This document shows positions 16,949 to 26,777 of a DNA stretch of 64,000 nt, one piece after another (positions within the stretch are counted from its first letter, which is position 1; every line of letters starts with the position of its first letter). The translations under genes and the position numbers were made by a program. Source of the DNA: Kiloniellaceae bacterium (lineage in GTDB: Bacteria > Pseudomonadota > Alphaproteobacteria > Kiloniellales > J153); the NCBI GenBank assembly GCA_021776175.1, contig JAJFGJ010000033.1, positions 31,349-95,348 on the forward strand, written 5' to 3'. The notes beneath the pieces were generated by a model. That model worked only from the letters and a program-made list of their open reading frames with translations, searched no databases and was not told where the DNA came from.

Positions 16949-19150
16949 ATGTCGACAGGCAATAACAGGGCTATTTTCGCCCTCGTCGCGATCATGACGG
17001 TGGTGGGTCTGGTCATAGGTGGGGCCGCGATCCTGGTCCTCTACGACACGGCCTTCGAGGAGAGACGTGAAGATCTCAGGCAGTTGGCGCAGAGCCAGGC
17101 CCGCTTGATAGAGGCCGTGGCGCACTACGATGAGGTCCACAGCCGCGATTATCCCGGAGGCTCCTTTCGCGCCACTTTCGCGCAAATCGAGGACGCCCAC
17201 GAGCGCTACAAGGGGTTCGAGGAAACCGGCGAGTTCGTCATGGCCCGGCGCGAGGGCGATGAGATCGTGTTCCTGCTGAGGCATCACCATGGAGGCCTCG
17301 ACATACCAAAGCCGGTTGCCTTGGACTCGCCGCATGCCGAGCCCATGCGGCGGGCGCTCGACGGCAAGTCGGGGACGGTGGTCGGGCTCGACTTTGAAGG
17401 GGTCACGGTCCTGGCGGCTTACGAGCCGGTTGCCGTTCTAAATCTGGGCATCGTCGCCAAGATCGACGTGGCGGAAATCCGCGAGCCCTTCGTGACGGCC
17501 GGGGCCATGGTATTCGCGATCGGTTTCGCCATCATCGCCGCGGGCGCGGCGCTCTTCTTTCGCATCGGCAACCCCATGGTCCGGCGCATCGTGGAAAGCG
17601 AGGATCGACTGCGCCGGTCCGTCCTAGATGCGCCGATCCCGATCATCATGCACGCCGAGGGCGGCGAGATCATGATGGTCAGCAACAAATGGACCGAGTT
17701 GACCGGCTATTCCCCTGGTGAAATACCCAGCATCCACGACTGGACCGAGAAAGCCTACGGCGCCGACAAAGAGCATATGCGAGAGCTTATCGGCCGGCTT
17801 TACAAAATCGAGGAGCCATACGAACACGAGGCGCACATCGTCACGGCCTGGGGCGAAAAGCGGACATGGGACGTTCGCACCGCTCCTCTCGGCATACTCC
17901 CCGATGGACGGCGTTTCGTTATCTCCATGGCCATGGACGTAACCGAGCGCCAGGCGGCGGAGGCGGCCATGATGGAGGCCATGGAGGAGGCGGAAAAAGC
18001 CAACTTGGCCAAGTCGGAATTTCTGGCCAGCATGAGCCATGAACTGCGAACGCCCTTGAACGCCGTTCTCGGGTTTGCTCAGGTCTTGCAGTACGATCCC
18101 GAAAACCCGCTGTCGCCGGCCCAGAATACCCACGTGGAGAGCATCCTCGAGGGAGGAAGTTACCTTCTCAAGCTCGTCAACGATATTCTCGATCTGGCTA
18201 AAATTGAATCCGACCAAGCCTCCATTCTCTTGACGAAAGTCGCCGCGCGGGAAGTCGTCTCGGACTGTGTTTCCTTGATGGCGCCCCTTGGGGAAAAGCG
18301 AAACATAAAGATCGTCGATCGCTTGGGTTCCGGCCTATCCACCCATATCCGTACCGATCGAACGAGGTTGAAACAGGTCATGATCAACCTCCTTTCCAAT
18401 GCCGTTAAATTCAATAGGGACGGGGGAACCGTGACAGTGGATGGGCGCGAGACAGACGACGGTTTCCTGCGCATATCCGTGACGGACACAGGTATTGGCC
18501 TTGCCAAGGAAGATGCCGGGAGAGCTTTCCAGATGTTTCATCGCGTTGGCGCGAACTCCTTGGTCGCGCGCGAAGGCACGGGCATGGGACTGACGGTATC
18601 CAGGGTGCTTGTGGAACGAATGGCGGGACGGATCGGCGTTGAAAGCGAGCTAGGAGTGGGCAGCGCCTTTTGGGTCGAACTACCCCTGGCTACCAATGAA
18701 AATATTCTCATCTGGTCCGACAATTTGCGCGTCGGCGTCGATGCCATAGACAAGGATCATCAGATTATTATTAATTTGTTGAATAAACTTACTCACCGGT
18801 TCGTCGGCGATGCCGATTTGGACAAGGTCATAGAGGATATGGAGGATTACACCCGTTACCACTTCCAGCGGGAGGAAGCGATAATGGAGGTTTGCGAATA
18901 TCCCATCTTGAATGAACACCGTGTCCGTCACCGGAAACTAAACGCCGAGGTGAGCGATCTGGCCAATAAATGGCGGAACGATCGCGGCCCGGAAACTCTT
19001 CACGTTCTTTGCAGGTTTCTGCGTAAATGGTGGATGGGTCACATTTTGAAAGTGGATACCGAAATTGCCCAATACGCGGACGGGAAAGAAGAAAAAATTC
19101 AGGAAGCCTTGGAGAAACTCGAATTAGCTAACAGAAAACGCCCCCGCTGA
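16949..19150 (+). CDS. Membrane PAS histidine kinase with C-terminal hemerythrin domain
   Basis: 733 residues. In order: membrane helix (about 9-31), extracytoplasmic sensor region (32-183), second helix (184-206), PAS (about 220-335), coiled HisKA with the phospho-His in SMSHELRTPL (His 364), HATPase (about 465-580) and a hemerythrin domain (about 587-715). The hemerythrin keeps every iron ligand: His in DKDHQ, HxxxE in HFQREE, HxxxH in EHRVRHRK, HxxxxD in HILKVD. It should hold a di-iron centre binding O2 or NO and tune the kinase. A DivK-like receiver follows 34 bases downstream, the likely partner. The AAAGG before the ATG is very close (one base). A TTGACA at 16887 may be part of its promoter. 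Confidence 0.9.
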   Translation: MSTGNNRAIFALVAIMTVVGLVIGGAAILVLYDTAFEERREDLRQLAQSQARLIEAVAHYDEVHSRDYPGGSFRATFAQIEDAHERYKGFEETGEFVMARREGDEIVFLLRHHHGGLDIPKPVALDSPHAEPMRRALDGKSGTVVGLDFEGVTVLAAYEPVAVLNLGIVAKIDVAEIREPFVTAGAMVFAIGFAIIAAGAALFFRIGNPMVRRIVESEDRLRRSVLDAPIPIIMHAEGGEIMMVSNKWTELTGYSPGEIPSIHDWTEKAYGADKEHMRELIGRLYKIEEPYEHEAHIVTAWGEKRTWDVRTAPLGILPDGRRFVISMAMDVTERQAAEAAMMEAMEEAEKANLAKSEFLASMSHELRTPLNAVLGFAQVLQYDPENPLSPAQNTHVESILEGGSYLLKLVNDILDLAKIESDQASILLTKVAAREVVSDCVSLMAPLGEKRNIKIVDRLGSGLSTHIRTDRTRLKQVMINLLSNAVKFNRDGGTVTVDGRETDDGFLRISVTDTGIGLAKEDAGRAFQMFHRVGANSLVAREGTGMGLTVSRVLVERMAGRIGVESELGVGSAFWVELPLATNENILIWSDNLRVGVDAIDKDHQIIINLLNKLTHRFVGDADLDKVIEDMEDYTRYHFQREEAIMEVCEYPILNEHRVRHRKLNAEVSDLANKWRNDRGPETLHVLCRFLRKWWMGHILKVDTEIAQYADGKEEKIQEALEKLELANRKRPR

Positions 19151-19184
19151 GATAAGCGATCGATCCGTTAACAGGGGTTTGATA

Positions 19185-19550
19185 ATGTCGAAGACCATTC
19201 TCATCGTCGAAGACAATGATTTAAACATGAGTCTGTTCGATGAAATTCTTAAAATCGATGGCTATAACACCATCCATTCTATTGATGGCAACGATGTTCT
19301 GGAGATCGCGCGCGATCGACTTCCGGACCTGATCGTAATGGACATTCAACTGCCGGGACGCTCGGGGCTTGACCTGGCCAAGGAGTTGAAGTCCGACGGG
19401 AAACTCAAGCATATTCCCATCATCGCGGTTACGGCTTTCGTCATGAGGGGCGATGAAAATAGAATTCTAGAGGCAGGGTGCGACGGCTACCTCGCCAAGC
19501 CGATCACGGTTCCCGTATTCCTCGATATGGTGGCAAAGCACCTGCACTGA
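19185..19550 (+). CDS. Single-domain response regulator, DivK-like
   Basis: 121 residues, one receiver domain and no output domain. Acidic pocket in VEDND (about 9-13), phospho-acceptor Asp 53 in VMDIQLPG, the Thr in AVTAF and the Lys in YLAKPI. The wording closely follows DivK (VEDNxLNMxLF, then GDExRI). AGGGG lies eight bases before the ATG. Being directly behind the hemerythrin-kinase, it is the expected phosphate acceptor. Whether it is the cell-cycle DivK or a private copy cannot be told from the sequence alone. Confidence 0.9.
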   Translation: MSKTILIVEDNDLNMSLFDEILKIDGYNTIHSIDGNDVLEIARDRLPDLIVMDIQLPGRSGLDLAKELKSDGKLKHIPIIAVTAFVMRGDENRILEAGCDGYLAKPITVPVFLDMVAKHLH

Positions 19551-19594
19551 CCGGCACCGGAATTTATCCTGAGCTACAGTCAAGCTACACCGCC

Positions 19595-19900
19595 CTACGC
19601 CGCCCTGAAAAACAGGACCATCGCGGCGCTTACCACGACTCCGATTCCGGCGGCGCCGACTAGGGTCACGGCGGCCCAAAAAAGGCGCGGCTGCGTGGCC
19701 CGCTCGATGACGCTGAACTGTACGCGGATCTCTCCCTTCGATACGCCGTCGAAGACCATGGCGAAGGCAAAACCGCCGAGGGACGCGACACTCAATCCGC
19801 CCCAAATTTTCCGCGCGGTAGTGTCCTCGACGGCGGCCATGAGCAGCCCGAACGCAACGAACAAGCTGGCGAAAACCCACATCAGGCGATTGAGAGTCAT
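19595..19900 (-). CDS. Small membrane protein, unknown function
   Basis: 101 residues with three hydrophobic stretches (about 5-22, 35-52 and 75-97). A conserved-looking amphipathic piece KGEIRVQFSVIERATQPRLF sits before the last helix. AAAGGA lies upstream of the ATG. It runs toward the divK-like gene (convergent, 44 bases between stops). I do not recognise the family. Confidence 0.6.
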   Translation of the reverse strand: MTLNRLMWVFASLFVAFGLLMAAVEDTTARKIWGGLSVASLGGFAFAMVFDGVSKGEIRVQFSVIERATQPRLFWAAVTLVGAAGIGVVVSAAMVLFFRAA

Positions 19901-20307
19901 GGCCCCGCATCCTTTAAGAAAGGCTGGCGCAGTTTGAACGTCCCGCCATCGCCATGGGCCTAATTAAATACCGAACAACACCATATGGAAAAGCCGATCT
20001 CGGGCCCCGATGGATTGCCGGATCGTGTCCACTGGTGTCCGGTTTAAATTAAGCAGGCGCGAAACCCCTCTCCCGCCGGGAGAGGGAGGGGCCCGCGAAG
20101 CGGGAGGGTGAGGGGGCTTGGTCCCCGGTGTGTGTAAATCCCGCGAGTTTCGCGATTACCCGCCCTCGGCGGTGTAAGAAAACAAAAGCCCCTCACCCTA
20201 ACCCTCTCCCGCTGGAGGTCTCTGTGAAACTGGGACCGAGCGCGGCCTCGTCCTTCGACAAGCTCAGGATGAGGCCGCTGTGGCTGACCTTTCGTGTCGA
20301 AGCAGGG
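19901..20307. repeat. Intergenic stretch holding two dispersed repeat families
   Basis: About 400 bases without a gene. 20066-20116 and 20189-20215 contain CCCCTCTCCCGCCGGGAGAG-type and CCCCTCACCCTAACCCTCTC-type arms of a purine/pyrimidine-skewed palindrome. 20231-20291 repeats almost unchanged the left half of the element at 4546-4601 (GAGCGCGGCCTCGTCCTTCG and on). The second arm of that element is missing here. Confidence 0.75.
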
Positions 20308-20889
20308 TTATTCCTGCTTTGGCGGTTCCAAAGATTCGCCCTTTGCCCATCGAATAATCGAGAGGGCTGTTTCCTTGCCAAGCTCTTCCATTATCTCATC
20401 CATGTCGAGCATATCGAAACCGCCGATTCCCGCGCCTCCGGAGTAAGCCTTGCGGCTTTCGAATCGGGCTAAAATCGTGCCTTGCGCGTCGTGGATCGAG
20501 AACAAGCCTGCCGCTTTCGCCCGTCCCGCTCCGAACCCGATAATGAAGCGAAGAGCTTTACTGCCTTTTTCGATCTCGGATACCTGACCCGATATAACGA
20601 TCGCATCCTCAGGCACAGCCTCGGGAGTAGGGTCGAAGACCTCGGCGAACTTCTCGTCTTCCCGAAGCTTCTCGGCGATACCTTTACGCAGATAAGGAAG
20701 CTGGGTTTCCCAGAGTTCGTCATCGGCACCGATGTCGCCTATCACGACTTTGTCGTAATCGCGGCTCGGCGCATTCACGACCTCTGGCGTTATGGTCGTC
20801 GTGGTGCACGACGCAAGAAATACGCCCACAGCAAATAAAAAAACAGCTTTGCCACAGGCCCGCTGCACGCGAGAGCAACCGTTCCTCAT
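20308..20889 (-). CDS. DUF4410-like lipoprotein
   Basis: 193 residues. The signal peptide ends in a lipobox LASC (FLFAVGVFLASCTTT, Cys about 27), so the mature protein is lipid-anchored in the envelope. The body reads like DUF4410: DKVVIGDI, then LRKGIAEKLREDEKFAEVF, VISGQVSEIEKGSKALRFIIG and GAGRAKA. GGAGAT lies before the ATG at 20889, which excludes an upstream extension to 20973. Function of the family is not established. Confidence 0.8.
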   Translation of the reverse strand: MRNGCSRVQRACGKAVFLFAVGVFLASCTTTTITPEVVNAPSRDYDKVVIGDIGADDELWETQLPYLRKGIAEKLREDEKFAEVFDPTPEAVPEDAIVISGQVSEIEKGSKALRFIIGFGAGRAKAAGLFSIHDAQGTILARFESRKAYSGGAGIGGFDMLDMDEIMEELGKETALSIIRWAKGESLEPPKQE

Positions 20890-21087
20890 TTGATATCTCC
20901 TCGCCGTTTTCGGGAGTGAATACCGCTGCTTCGCCAAGACTGCTCCTATCCAGTAGCCGACGGCAAGGGTCAAATTCTAGGTTAGGCTAAGACCGGAGCT
21001 CTGCACCGGGTAAGTCTTCCGATGGCGGCGGCGAAGGGATACACTCGCTTTGGATTTGAAAGCACTATCGGGAGAGGCTCGGCACTT

Positions 21088-22413
21088 ATGTCGATGATTG
21101 ACGTACCCACGGCCACCAAGGGCCATAACAAAATTACCGATGCCTTGGCGGAGGCGCGGGAGCGGTTTATCGCCGCCAATCCGAAAAGCCGGGGGCGCTG
21201 GGAAAACGCCCGCGCCGTCATGCCGGGGGGTAACACCCGCACGGTGCTGCATTACGATCCTTTTCCGCTCACCATGGTCAAGGGCGAGGGGGCCTATCTC
21301 ACCGACTTGGACGGCCACGGCTACACGGATTTTCTGAACGAATATTCCGCCGGGCTCTACGGCCATTCCAATCCGGTCATTCTAGCTGCCATTAAGAAGG
21401 CCCTGGACGGGGGCATTGTGCTCGGCGCGCCCAACCAATGGGAGGTCAAGCTGGCCGAGCTGGTCACGGCGCGCTTTCCCTCCATCGATCAAGTGCGTTT
21501 CACCAACTCGGGCACGGAAGCCAATCTCATGGCGCTTGGCGCGGCGCGGGCCTTCACCAAGCGCGACAAGATCATGGTCTTCGACGGGGCCTACCACGGC
21601 GGGGTGTTGTATTTCGCCCACCGCGGCATGCCGGTGAATGTGCCCTTCGATGTGGTCTATGGGACTTTCAATTCGACCGAGGAGTCGCTCGCGGTTCTGA
21701 ACGCCCACGCCCATGAACTGGCGGCGGTTATTGTCGAGCCCATGGTGGGCGGCGGCGGCTGCCTGCCCGCCGACCGGGAATTTCTCGACGCCTTGCGGGG
21801 GGCGGCGAAGCGCCACGGCATCGTTCTGATCTTCGACGAGGTCATGACCTCGCGTTCCTCCGCCGGCGGTTTGCAGCAGCGCCTGGGCGTGATCCCCGAC
21901 ATGACAACCCTGGGAAAATACCTGGGCGGCGGGTCGAGCTTCGGCGCCTTTGGCGGGCGAAGCGACATCATGGCCCAGTTCGATCCGACCGCGCCCGGGG
22001 CCATGCCCCACGCGGGGACCTTCAACAACAATGTCATGTCCATGGCGGCGGGCTATGCCGGCTTGAGCGAGATCTTCACGGCGGCGGAGGCCGATTCCCT
22101 TTATGACCGGGGCGAAGCCTTCAAGGCGCGCCTGAACGCCATCATCGCGGCCTGTGGCGTTGAGATGCAGATCACCGGCTCGGGCTCCATCCTCGGCCTC
22201 CATTGCGTAACGCACCCCATCCGCGCGCCCCACGACATCAAGGACGCCCGGCCGGACATAAAGACGCTGATCCATTTGGAGATGATGATGCGCGGTTTCA
22301 GCTACGCGCAAAGGGGCTACATGACCCTGTCCTTGGCCATGACGGATCAAGATCTGGATGGCTTCGCCACGGCCTTCGAGGACGTGCTGCGCCAGCATGG
22401 GGATATTCTGTGA
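21088..22413 (+). CDS. Class III PLP-dependent aminotransferase-family protein
   Basis: 441 residues of the glutamate-1-semialdehyde aminomutase / aspartate aminotransferase family group. Visible are VRFTNSGTEANLMALGAARA (phosphate-binding turn), FDGAYHGG, IFDEVMTSR (the Asp that pairs with the PLP nitrogen), TTLGKYLGGG with the Schiff-base Lys, and HAGTFNNN. Real GSA aminomutase is unlikely because the gene is not with heme genes. A phosphonatase-like hydrolase lies 312 bases downstream on the same strand. In that setting, class III enzymes that feed phosphonoacetaldehyde (aminoethylphosphonate transaminase or the PbfA lyase) are worth considering. ATG 21088 has GGAGAGG upstream. Confidence 0.85.
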   Translation: MSMIDVPTATKGHNKITDALAEARERFIAANPKSRGRWENARAVMPGGNTRTVLHYDPFPLTMVKGEGAYLTDLDGHGYTDFLNEYSAGLYGHSNPVILAAIKKALDGGIVLGAPNQWEVKLAELVTARFPSIDQVRFTNSGTEANLMALGAARAFTKRDKIMVFDGAYHGGVLYFAHRGMPVNVPFDVVYGTFNSTEESLAVLNAHAHELAAVIVEPMVGGGGCLPADREFLDALRGAAKRHGIVLIFDEVMTSRSSAGGLQQRLGVIPDMTTLGKYLGGGSSFGAFGGRSDIMAQFDPTAPGAMPHAGTFNNNVMSMAAGYAGLSEIFTAAEADSLYDRGEAFKARLNAIIAACGVEMQITGSGSILGLHCVTHPIRAPHDIKDARPDIKTLIHLEMMMRGFSYAQRGYMTLSLAMTDQDLDGFATAFEDVLRQHGDIL

Positions 22414-22725
22414 ATGCGCGACATGACGATGCGCGAATTATACGAAAAGCATAAATTCTCATACGAATTAATACGCGCCCAAGCCCGTCCCCGGGCGCCT
22501 GCTAATTCCCTGCTCGGCAGGGAATAACAGGGAAAGGCGCAAGCGCTTCTCCCGGCCCCCGGAATCGCAACTCCAATCATCGGCATAACCTATATCTTCT
22601 GTATATAGTTTGTATTGGATCGATAGGTCGCGGGGCGCCAATATGCCTGCGATCGCGGGTGACCGCGGCTTTTCCGGTTGCCTCTCCGGGCACCCCTGGC
22701 CAGTCAAAATGAAAGACAGATAGAC
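22414..22725. other. Intergenic region with two small palindromes
   Basis: About 310 bases without a gene. ATTCCCTG/CAGGGAAT form an 8-base perfect stem (22505-22525, loop CTCGG). CTATAT/ATATAG flank a 7-base gap at 22590-22608, AT-rich and about 120 bases before the next start, which could be an operator or part of a promoter. Nothing firmer can be said. Confidence 0.4.
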
Positions 22726-23574
22726 ATGCGATTCACTCATGAGCGCGAGTTCACCTACACCCGTTCCTACCGTGGTCCCATTCGCTGCGTGATCTTCGAT
22801 TGGGCCGGAACGACCATGGATTTCGGGTGCATGGCCCCGGCCGTGGTCTTCCGCCAGGTCTTCGAGCAGGAGGGCGTGCCCATTACCCTCGAAGAAGCCC
22901 GCATCCCCATGGGCGCTCATAAGAAGGTCCACATCGGCCTGATCTGCGAGATCCCGAGCGTGCGCCGCCGCTGGGTCGAAAAGCACGGCAGCGAGCCGAC
23001 CGAGGGCGACGTGGTCCGCATGTTCGAAAATTTCGTGCCCATGCAGGAAGCCTGTCTGTCCGACTACTCGCAACTGATTCCCGGCACTCTCGAAGTGGTG
23101 GGCGAATGCCGCAAGCGCGGCTACAAGATCGGCTCCACCTCGGGCTATCTGCCGGGCATGTTGGAGATCAACCAGCGCGACGGCAAGAAGCAGGGCTACG
23201 ATCCCGACGCCACCTTCGGCGCCGCCGACGTGCCGCGCGGCCGTCCCTTCGGTCACATGGTGCTGCGCAATATCCTGGCGCTCGACATCTCGCCGGTGCA
23301 GTCCGTGGTTAAGGTCGACGATACCCTGACCGGGATCGAAGAAGGCCTCAACGCCGGTTGCTGGGGCATCGGCCTCGCCATTTCCGGTAACGAGGTCGGG
23401 GTTCAGCTCGACGAGTGGAACGCCTTCTCCGAGGAAGTGAAGCAGAAGCACCGGGACCGCATCTACCCGACCATGTACCAGCGCGGGGCCCACTACGTCG
23501 TCGACAGCATCGCCGATCTCATGCCCTGCCTCGACGATATCGAGGCCCGCATGAAGCGCGGGGAAAAGCCCTAA
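22726..23574 (+). CDS. Phosphonatase-like HAD hydrolase (phosphonoacetaldehyde hydrolase family)
   Basis: 282 residues. The HAD nucleophile motif is FDWAGTTMDFG (about 25-35), which is the PhnX style rather than the general DxDGT. MGAHKKVHI (about 61-69) places a Lys where PhnX has the Schiff-base Lys. IGSTSGY is motif II, and VVKVDDTLTGIEEGLNAG motif III/IV. PhnX cleaves phosphonoacetaldehyde to acetaldehyde and phosphate. Length fits. The ATG at 22726 lacks a strong ribosome site. The aminotransferase-family gene upstream supports a C-P bond pathway but does not prove it. Confidence 0.8.
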   Translation: MRFTHEREFTYTRSYRGPIRCVIFDWAGTTMDFGCMAPAVVFRQVFEQEGVPITLEEARIPMGAHKKVHIGLICEIPSVRRRWVEKHGSEPTEGDVVRMFENFVPMQEACLSDYSQLIPGTLEVVGECRKRGYKIGSTSGYLPGMLEINQRDGKKQGYDPDATFGAADVPRGRPFGHMVLRNILALDISPVQSVVKVDDTLTGIEEGLNAGCWGIGLAISGNEVGVQLDEWNAFSEEVKQKHRDRIYPTMYQRGAHYVVDSIADLMPCLDDIEARMKRGEKP

Positions 23575-23584
23575 AGAAGTACCG

Positions 23585-23672
23585 CCGTCATCCCGGACTA
23601 CGATCCGGGATCTTCTGGCGAGGGCCGGATACGCTGCGTCGCAAAGATCCCGGATCAAGTCCGGGATGACGA
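23585..23672. repeat. GTCATCCCGG palindrome
   Basis: Arms at about 23585-23612 and 23645-23672 (CGTCATCCCGGACTACGATC and the matching GATCAAGTCCGGGATGACG), same family as 9257-9347 and 27554-27582. It lies between convergent genes and may terminate both. Confidence 0.8.
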
Positions 23673-23700
23673 TCTTTTGTTTAAGGGCCGGTCCTAAACT

Positions 23701-24864
23701 TTAGGTATTCGCTGGCTCTCGCCTCATGAGGGCGAGGGCCAGCAGGCCACCCAGGGCGCTCAAGACCGCCATGACGTAAAAGGCGCCGCCGGCGAATTCG
23801 CCGTAGAGCCAGCCGGCGGCCAGCATCGCCAGGCCGATCGCGACCCCGCCCGCGATGGCGGAGTAGACGGCCTGCGCGCTGGCCGCCAAATCGGGCGGCG
23901 CGTTGCGGGCCAAGAAATACATCGCCCCCAGATGCGCCGCGCCAAAGGTGGCGGCATGGAGAATCTGCGCCGCCGCCAGGGCCGGCAAGGCCGTGGTGCC
24001 GCCGAGCACCGACCAGCGCACGACACCGCCGAACCCGGCCAAGGCCAGAAGCCCAAAGGGGCCGAGGCGGGCCACGATCCGGGCGCTGAAGGCGAACAGA
24101 ATCACTTCCGCGATCACACCCAAGGCCCAGAGCCAGCCAACCGCCGCCGGGCTGAGGCCGGCGGCGCGCCAATGCAAGGCGGAGAAACCGTAGTAGACCG
24201 CGTGACTGGCGCCGAGCAGACTCGCCGTGCCCAGGAATAAGAGAAAGCGCCGGTTCTTGAAGAGGCCCCAGAGCCCGCGCCCCGGACCTGGCGTGACGGC
24301 CCGTGCCGAGCCCGGGAAGATCATCGCGGCCAGGACGTTGAGACCCAGGGCACCGAGAATGAGAGGCAGGATCAAGTCGGGACCGCGCCCGGTCAGCAGC
24401 CATCCGGCACCTATCGTCCCTAAGATAAAAGTCAGCGAGCCCCACAGGCGCACGCGCCCGTAATCGAGCCTCCCGGCATTGGCCGCCGCCATGGTCTGGG
24501 TCTCGGTCAGGGGGATCAGGACCGGGTGAAAGACGTTGACCAGGACCATGACCGCCAGGATCGGCCAGAATCCCTCGGCCACGAAAAAGGCGGAGAAAAA
24601 GAGCAATGTCATGGCCGCGCAGGCGACCAGGGTCGCCTTGGCCCGGCCGCTACGGTCCGCGACCTGCGCCATGGCCGGGCTGCTGAATACCTTGACCCAG
24701 GTGCCCATGGCCAGCAGCAGGCCTATCTCGCCGGCGCCGAAACCGCGCGACGACAACCACACCGGCCAGAACGGCATATAGATTCCGATGGTCAGAAAGA
24801 CGGCGCCATACATGGCCGCGTAACGCGAACCAAGGGCGAAGGATTTGGGCGGGTGAGTCGGCAT
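23701..24864 (-). CDS. MFS transporter, HcaT (phenylpropionate transporter)-like
   Basis: 387 residues, about twelve helices. The start SRYAAMYGAVFLTIGIYMPF, then FWPVWLSSRGFGAGEIGLLL and VADRSGRAKA follow the HcaT / LacY-type MFS_1-like group. Typical motif ADRSGR sits in the loop between helices 2 and 3. ATG 24864 has AGGGAACGG before it; a further upstream start at 24903 is weaker. It stands alone between repeat blocks, facing the phosphonatase-like gene. Substrate unknown. Confidence 0.82.
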   Translation of the reverse strand: MPTHPPKSFALGSRYAAMYGAVFLTIGIYMPFWPVWLSSRGFGAGEIGLLLAMGTWVKVFSSPAMAQVADRSGRAKATLVACAAMTLLFFSAFFVAEGFWPILAVMVLVNVFHPVLIPLTETQTMAAANAGRLDYGRVRLWGSLTFILGTIGAGWLLTGRGPDLILPLILGALGLNVLAAMIFPGSARAVTPGPGRGLWGLFKNRRFLLFLGTASLLGASHAVYYGFSALHWRAAGLSPAAVGWLWALGVIAEVILFAFSARIVARLGPFGLLALAGFGGVVRWSVLGGTTALPALAAAQILHAATFGAAHLGAMYFLARNAPPDLAASAQAVYSAIAGGVAIGLAMLAAGWLYGEFAGGAFYVMAVLSALGGLLALALMRREPANT

Positions 24865-24948
24865 CCGTTCCCTATAACGCGCGAGCCCGCGCTGGGCCAG
24901 CACGGCGCCCCGAGCCGCGCGCCCCTAGGGGACCGAGAGGAAATATAC

Positions 24949-25122
24949 TCCCTCCCCCCTTGCGGGGGAGGGTTGGGGTTGGGGGAAGCGGGTCAGCGCG
25001 TCACGCGACTCACTTCTTGATTTTTTGCCGCCTCGCGACAGCGCAAGAATAGTACAGGGAGTCTCTTGACGTGCGGACGCACTACCCCCCACCCTAGCCC
25101 TCCCCCGCAAGGGGGGAGGGGA
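24949..25122. repeat. CCCTCCCCC...GGGGGAGGG palindromic repeat pair
   Basis: CTCCCCCCTTGCGGGGGAGG at about 24950-24972 with a G-rich tail, and the reciprocal CCCTCCCCCGCAAGGGGGGA at about 25099-25120. Both units are themselves palindromic and face each other. They fill the gap between the divergent MFS and GMC genes. Confidence 0.75.
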
Positions 25123-25157
25123 TTTTTTCTCTCGGCTTAGTCCGTAGGAGCGCGCAC

Positions 25158-26777
25158 ATGAATGACGATCAAGCGGGCCTGGGCGAATACGATTATGTCG
25201 TCGTCGGCGCGGGCTCGGCGGGCTGCGTGCTGGCCAACCGGCTCTCGGCCGATCCGGATCAGCGCGTGCTGCTGCTGGAGGCGGGGGGGCGCGACAATTA
25301 CATCTGGATTCACATACCCATCGGTTACCTCTACACCCAGAACAACAAGCGCACCGATTGGTGCTTCAAGACCGAGGCCGAGGCCGGCCTGAACGGCCGC
25401 GCGCTCAACTATCCCCGGGGCCGGGTGCTAGGCGGCTGTTCCTCCATCAACGGCATGATCTATATGCGCGGCCAGGCCCGCGACTACGACCGATGGCGCC
25501 AGCTTGGCAATAGTGGCTGGTCTTGGGACGACGTCGTGCCCTATTTCAAGCGCTCGGAAGATTTCCACGAGGGCGCCGACGCGCACCACGGCGCCGAGGG
25601 CGAATGGCGGGTCGAGGGGCAGCGGCTGTCCTGGGAAATTCTCGACGCCTTTCGCGAGGCCGCCGCCGAGACCGGCATCCCCAAGACCGAAGACTTCAAC
25701 CGCGGCGATAACGAGGGCTGCGGCTACTTTCACGTCAACCAGCGTAGCGGCTTCCGCTGGAATACGTCGCAGGCGTTTCTGCGGCCGGTGCGCGGGCGCT
25801 CCAACTTGACCGTTCTAACCGGCGCGCAGGCCCGCAAGCTGCGCTTCGAGGGCCGGAAGGTTACCGGTGTCGAGCTTCGTCACAACGGTGTGGAGACCAC
25901 GGTCCGGGCGCGCCGGGAAGTCATCTTGGCGGCGGGCGCCCTCGGGTCGCCTCAGTTGCTTCAGCTCTCGGGTATTGGGCCGGGCTCTTTGCTGCGCGGT
26001 TTCGGGATTCCGGTCCGCCATGACGTGCCCGGCGTGGGAGAGAATTTGCAGGATCACCTGCAGCTTCGCACCGCCTTTAAGGTTCAAGGCGTCAAGACCA
26101 TGAACGAGCGGGCGAATTCCTGGCTCGGCCGCGCCGGCATGGGGCTGGAGTACCTGCTGTTCCGGCGCGGACCCTTGACCATGGCGCCCAGCCAGCTCGG
26201 CGCCTTCGCCAAGTCGGACAGCGCCCGCGAAACTCCCGATCTCGAATACCACGTGCAGCCCCTGTCCCTGCCCAAATTCGGGGAGCCCTTGGACGCCTTT
26301 CCCGCCATCACCGCCTCGGTCTGCAACTTGCGGCCGGAAAGCCGCGGCCATATTCGGATCAAGAGCCCGGACCCATTCGACGCACCTGCCATAACCCCGA
26401 ACTACCTCTCGACCCCCGGCGACCGGAAAGTCGCGGCGGCGGCGATACGCCTGACCCGGCAAATCATGGCGGCGCCGGCCTTGGCCAAGTACCGGCCCGA
26501 GGAATTCCGCCCCGGCATGGAAGCGCAAAGCGAGGAAGACCTGGCCAAGGCGGCCGGCGATATCGGGACCACCATCTTTCACCCCATCGGCACGGCCAAG
26601 ATGGGCCAGGACGACATGGCCGTGGTCGACGAACGGCTGCGCGTGCGCGGCATGGAGGGATTGCGAGTCGTCGACGCCTCGGTCATGCCTTCCATCACCT
26701 CGGGCAACACCAACGCGCCGACCATCATGATCGCGGAAAAAGGCAGCGCCATGATCCGCGAGGACCGGCGGGCGTGA
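25158..26777 (+). CDS. GMC-family oxidoreductase (choline dehydrogenase-like)
   Basis: 539 residues. The Rossmann FAD motif [17 protein letters not shown] opens it (about 14-30). GMC signature 1 is [20 protein letters not shown] (about 90-109) and signature 2 is [16 protein letters not shown] (about 258-273). The active-site His is in [13 protein letters not shown], the second basic residue region in [14 protein letters not shown]. It oxidises an alcohol with FAD as cofactor. BetA-type choline dehydrogenase is only one option; the downstream hydratase points to a small catabolic unit. The last codons overlap the next gene by four bases. Confidence 0.9.
   Translation: MNDDQAGLGEYDYVVVGAGSAGCVLANRLSADPDQRVLLLEAGGRDNYIWIHIPIGYLYTQNNKRTDWCFKTEAEAGLNGRALNYPRGRVLGGCSSINGMIYMRGQARDYDRWRQLGNSGWSWDDVVPYFKRSEDFHEGADAHHGAEGEWRVEGQRLSWEILDAFREAAAETGIPKTEDFNRGDNEGCGYFHVNQRSGFRWNTSQAFLRPVRGRSNLTVLTGAQARKLRFEGRKVTGVELRHNGVETTVRARREVILAAGALGSPQLLQLSGIGPGSLLRGFGIPVRHDVPGVGENLQDHLQLRTAFKVQGVKTMNERANSWLGRAGMGLEYLLFRRGPLTMAPSQLGAFAKSDSARETPDLEYHVQPLSLPKFGEPLDAFPAITASVCNLRPESRGHIRIKSPDPFDAPAITPNYLSTPGDRKVAAAAIRLTRQIMAAPALAKYRPEEFRPGMEAQSEEDLAKAAGDIGTTIFHPIGTAKMGQDDMAVVDERLRVRGMEGLRVVDASVMPSITSGNTNAPTIMIAEKGSAMIREDRRA

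Noticed and set aside
22468..23658. A 396-codon minus-strand frame opposite the phosphonatase-like gene
   Set aside because: Antisense shadow; the plus strand carries the HAD motifs.
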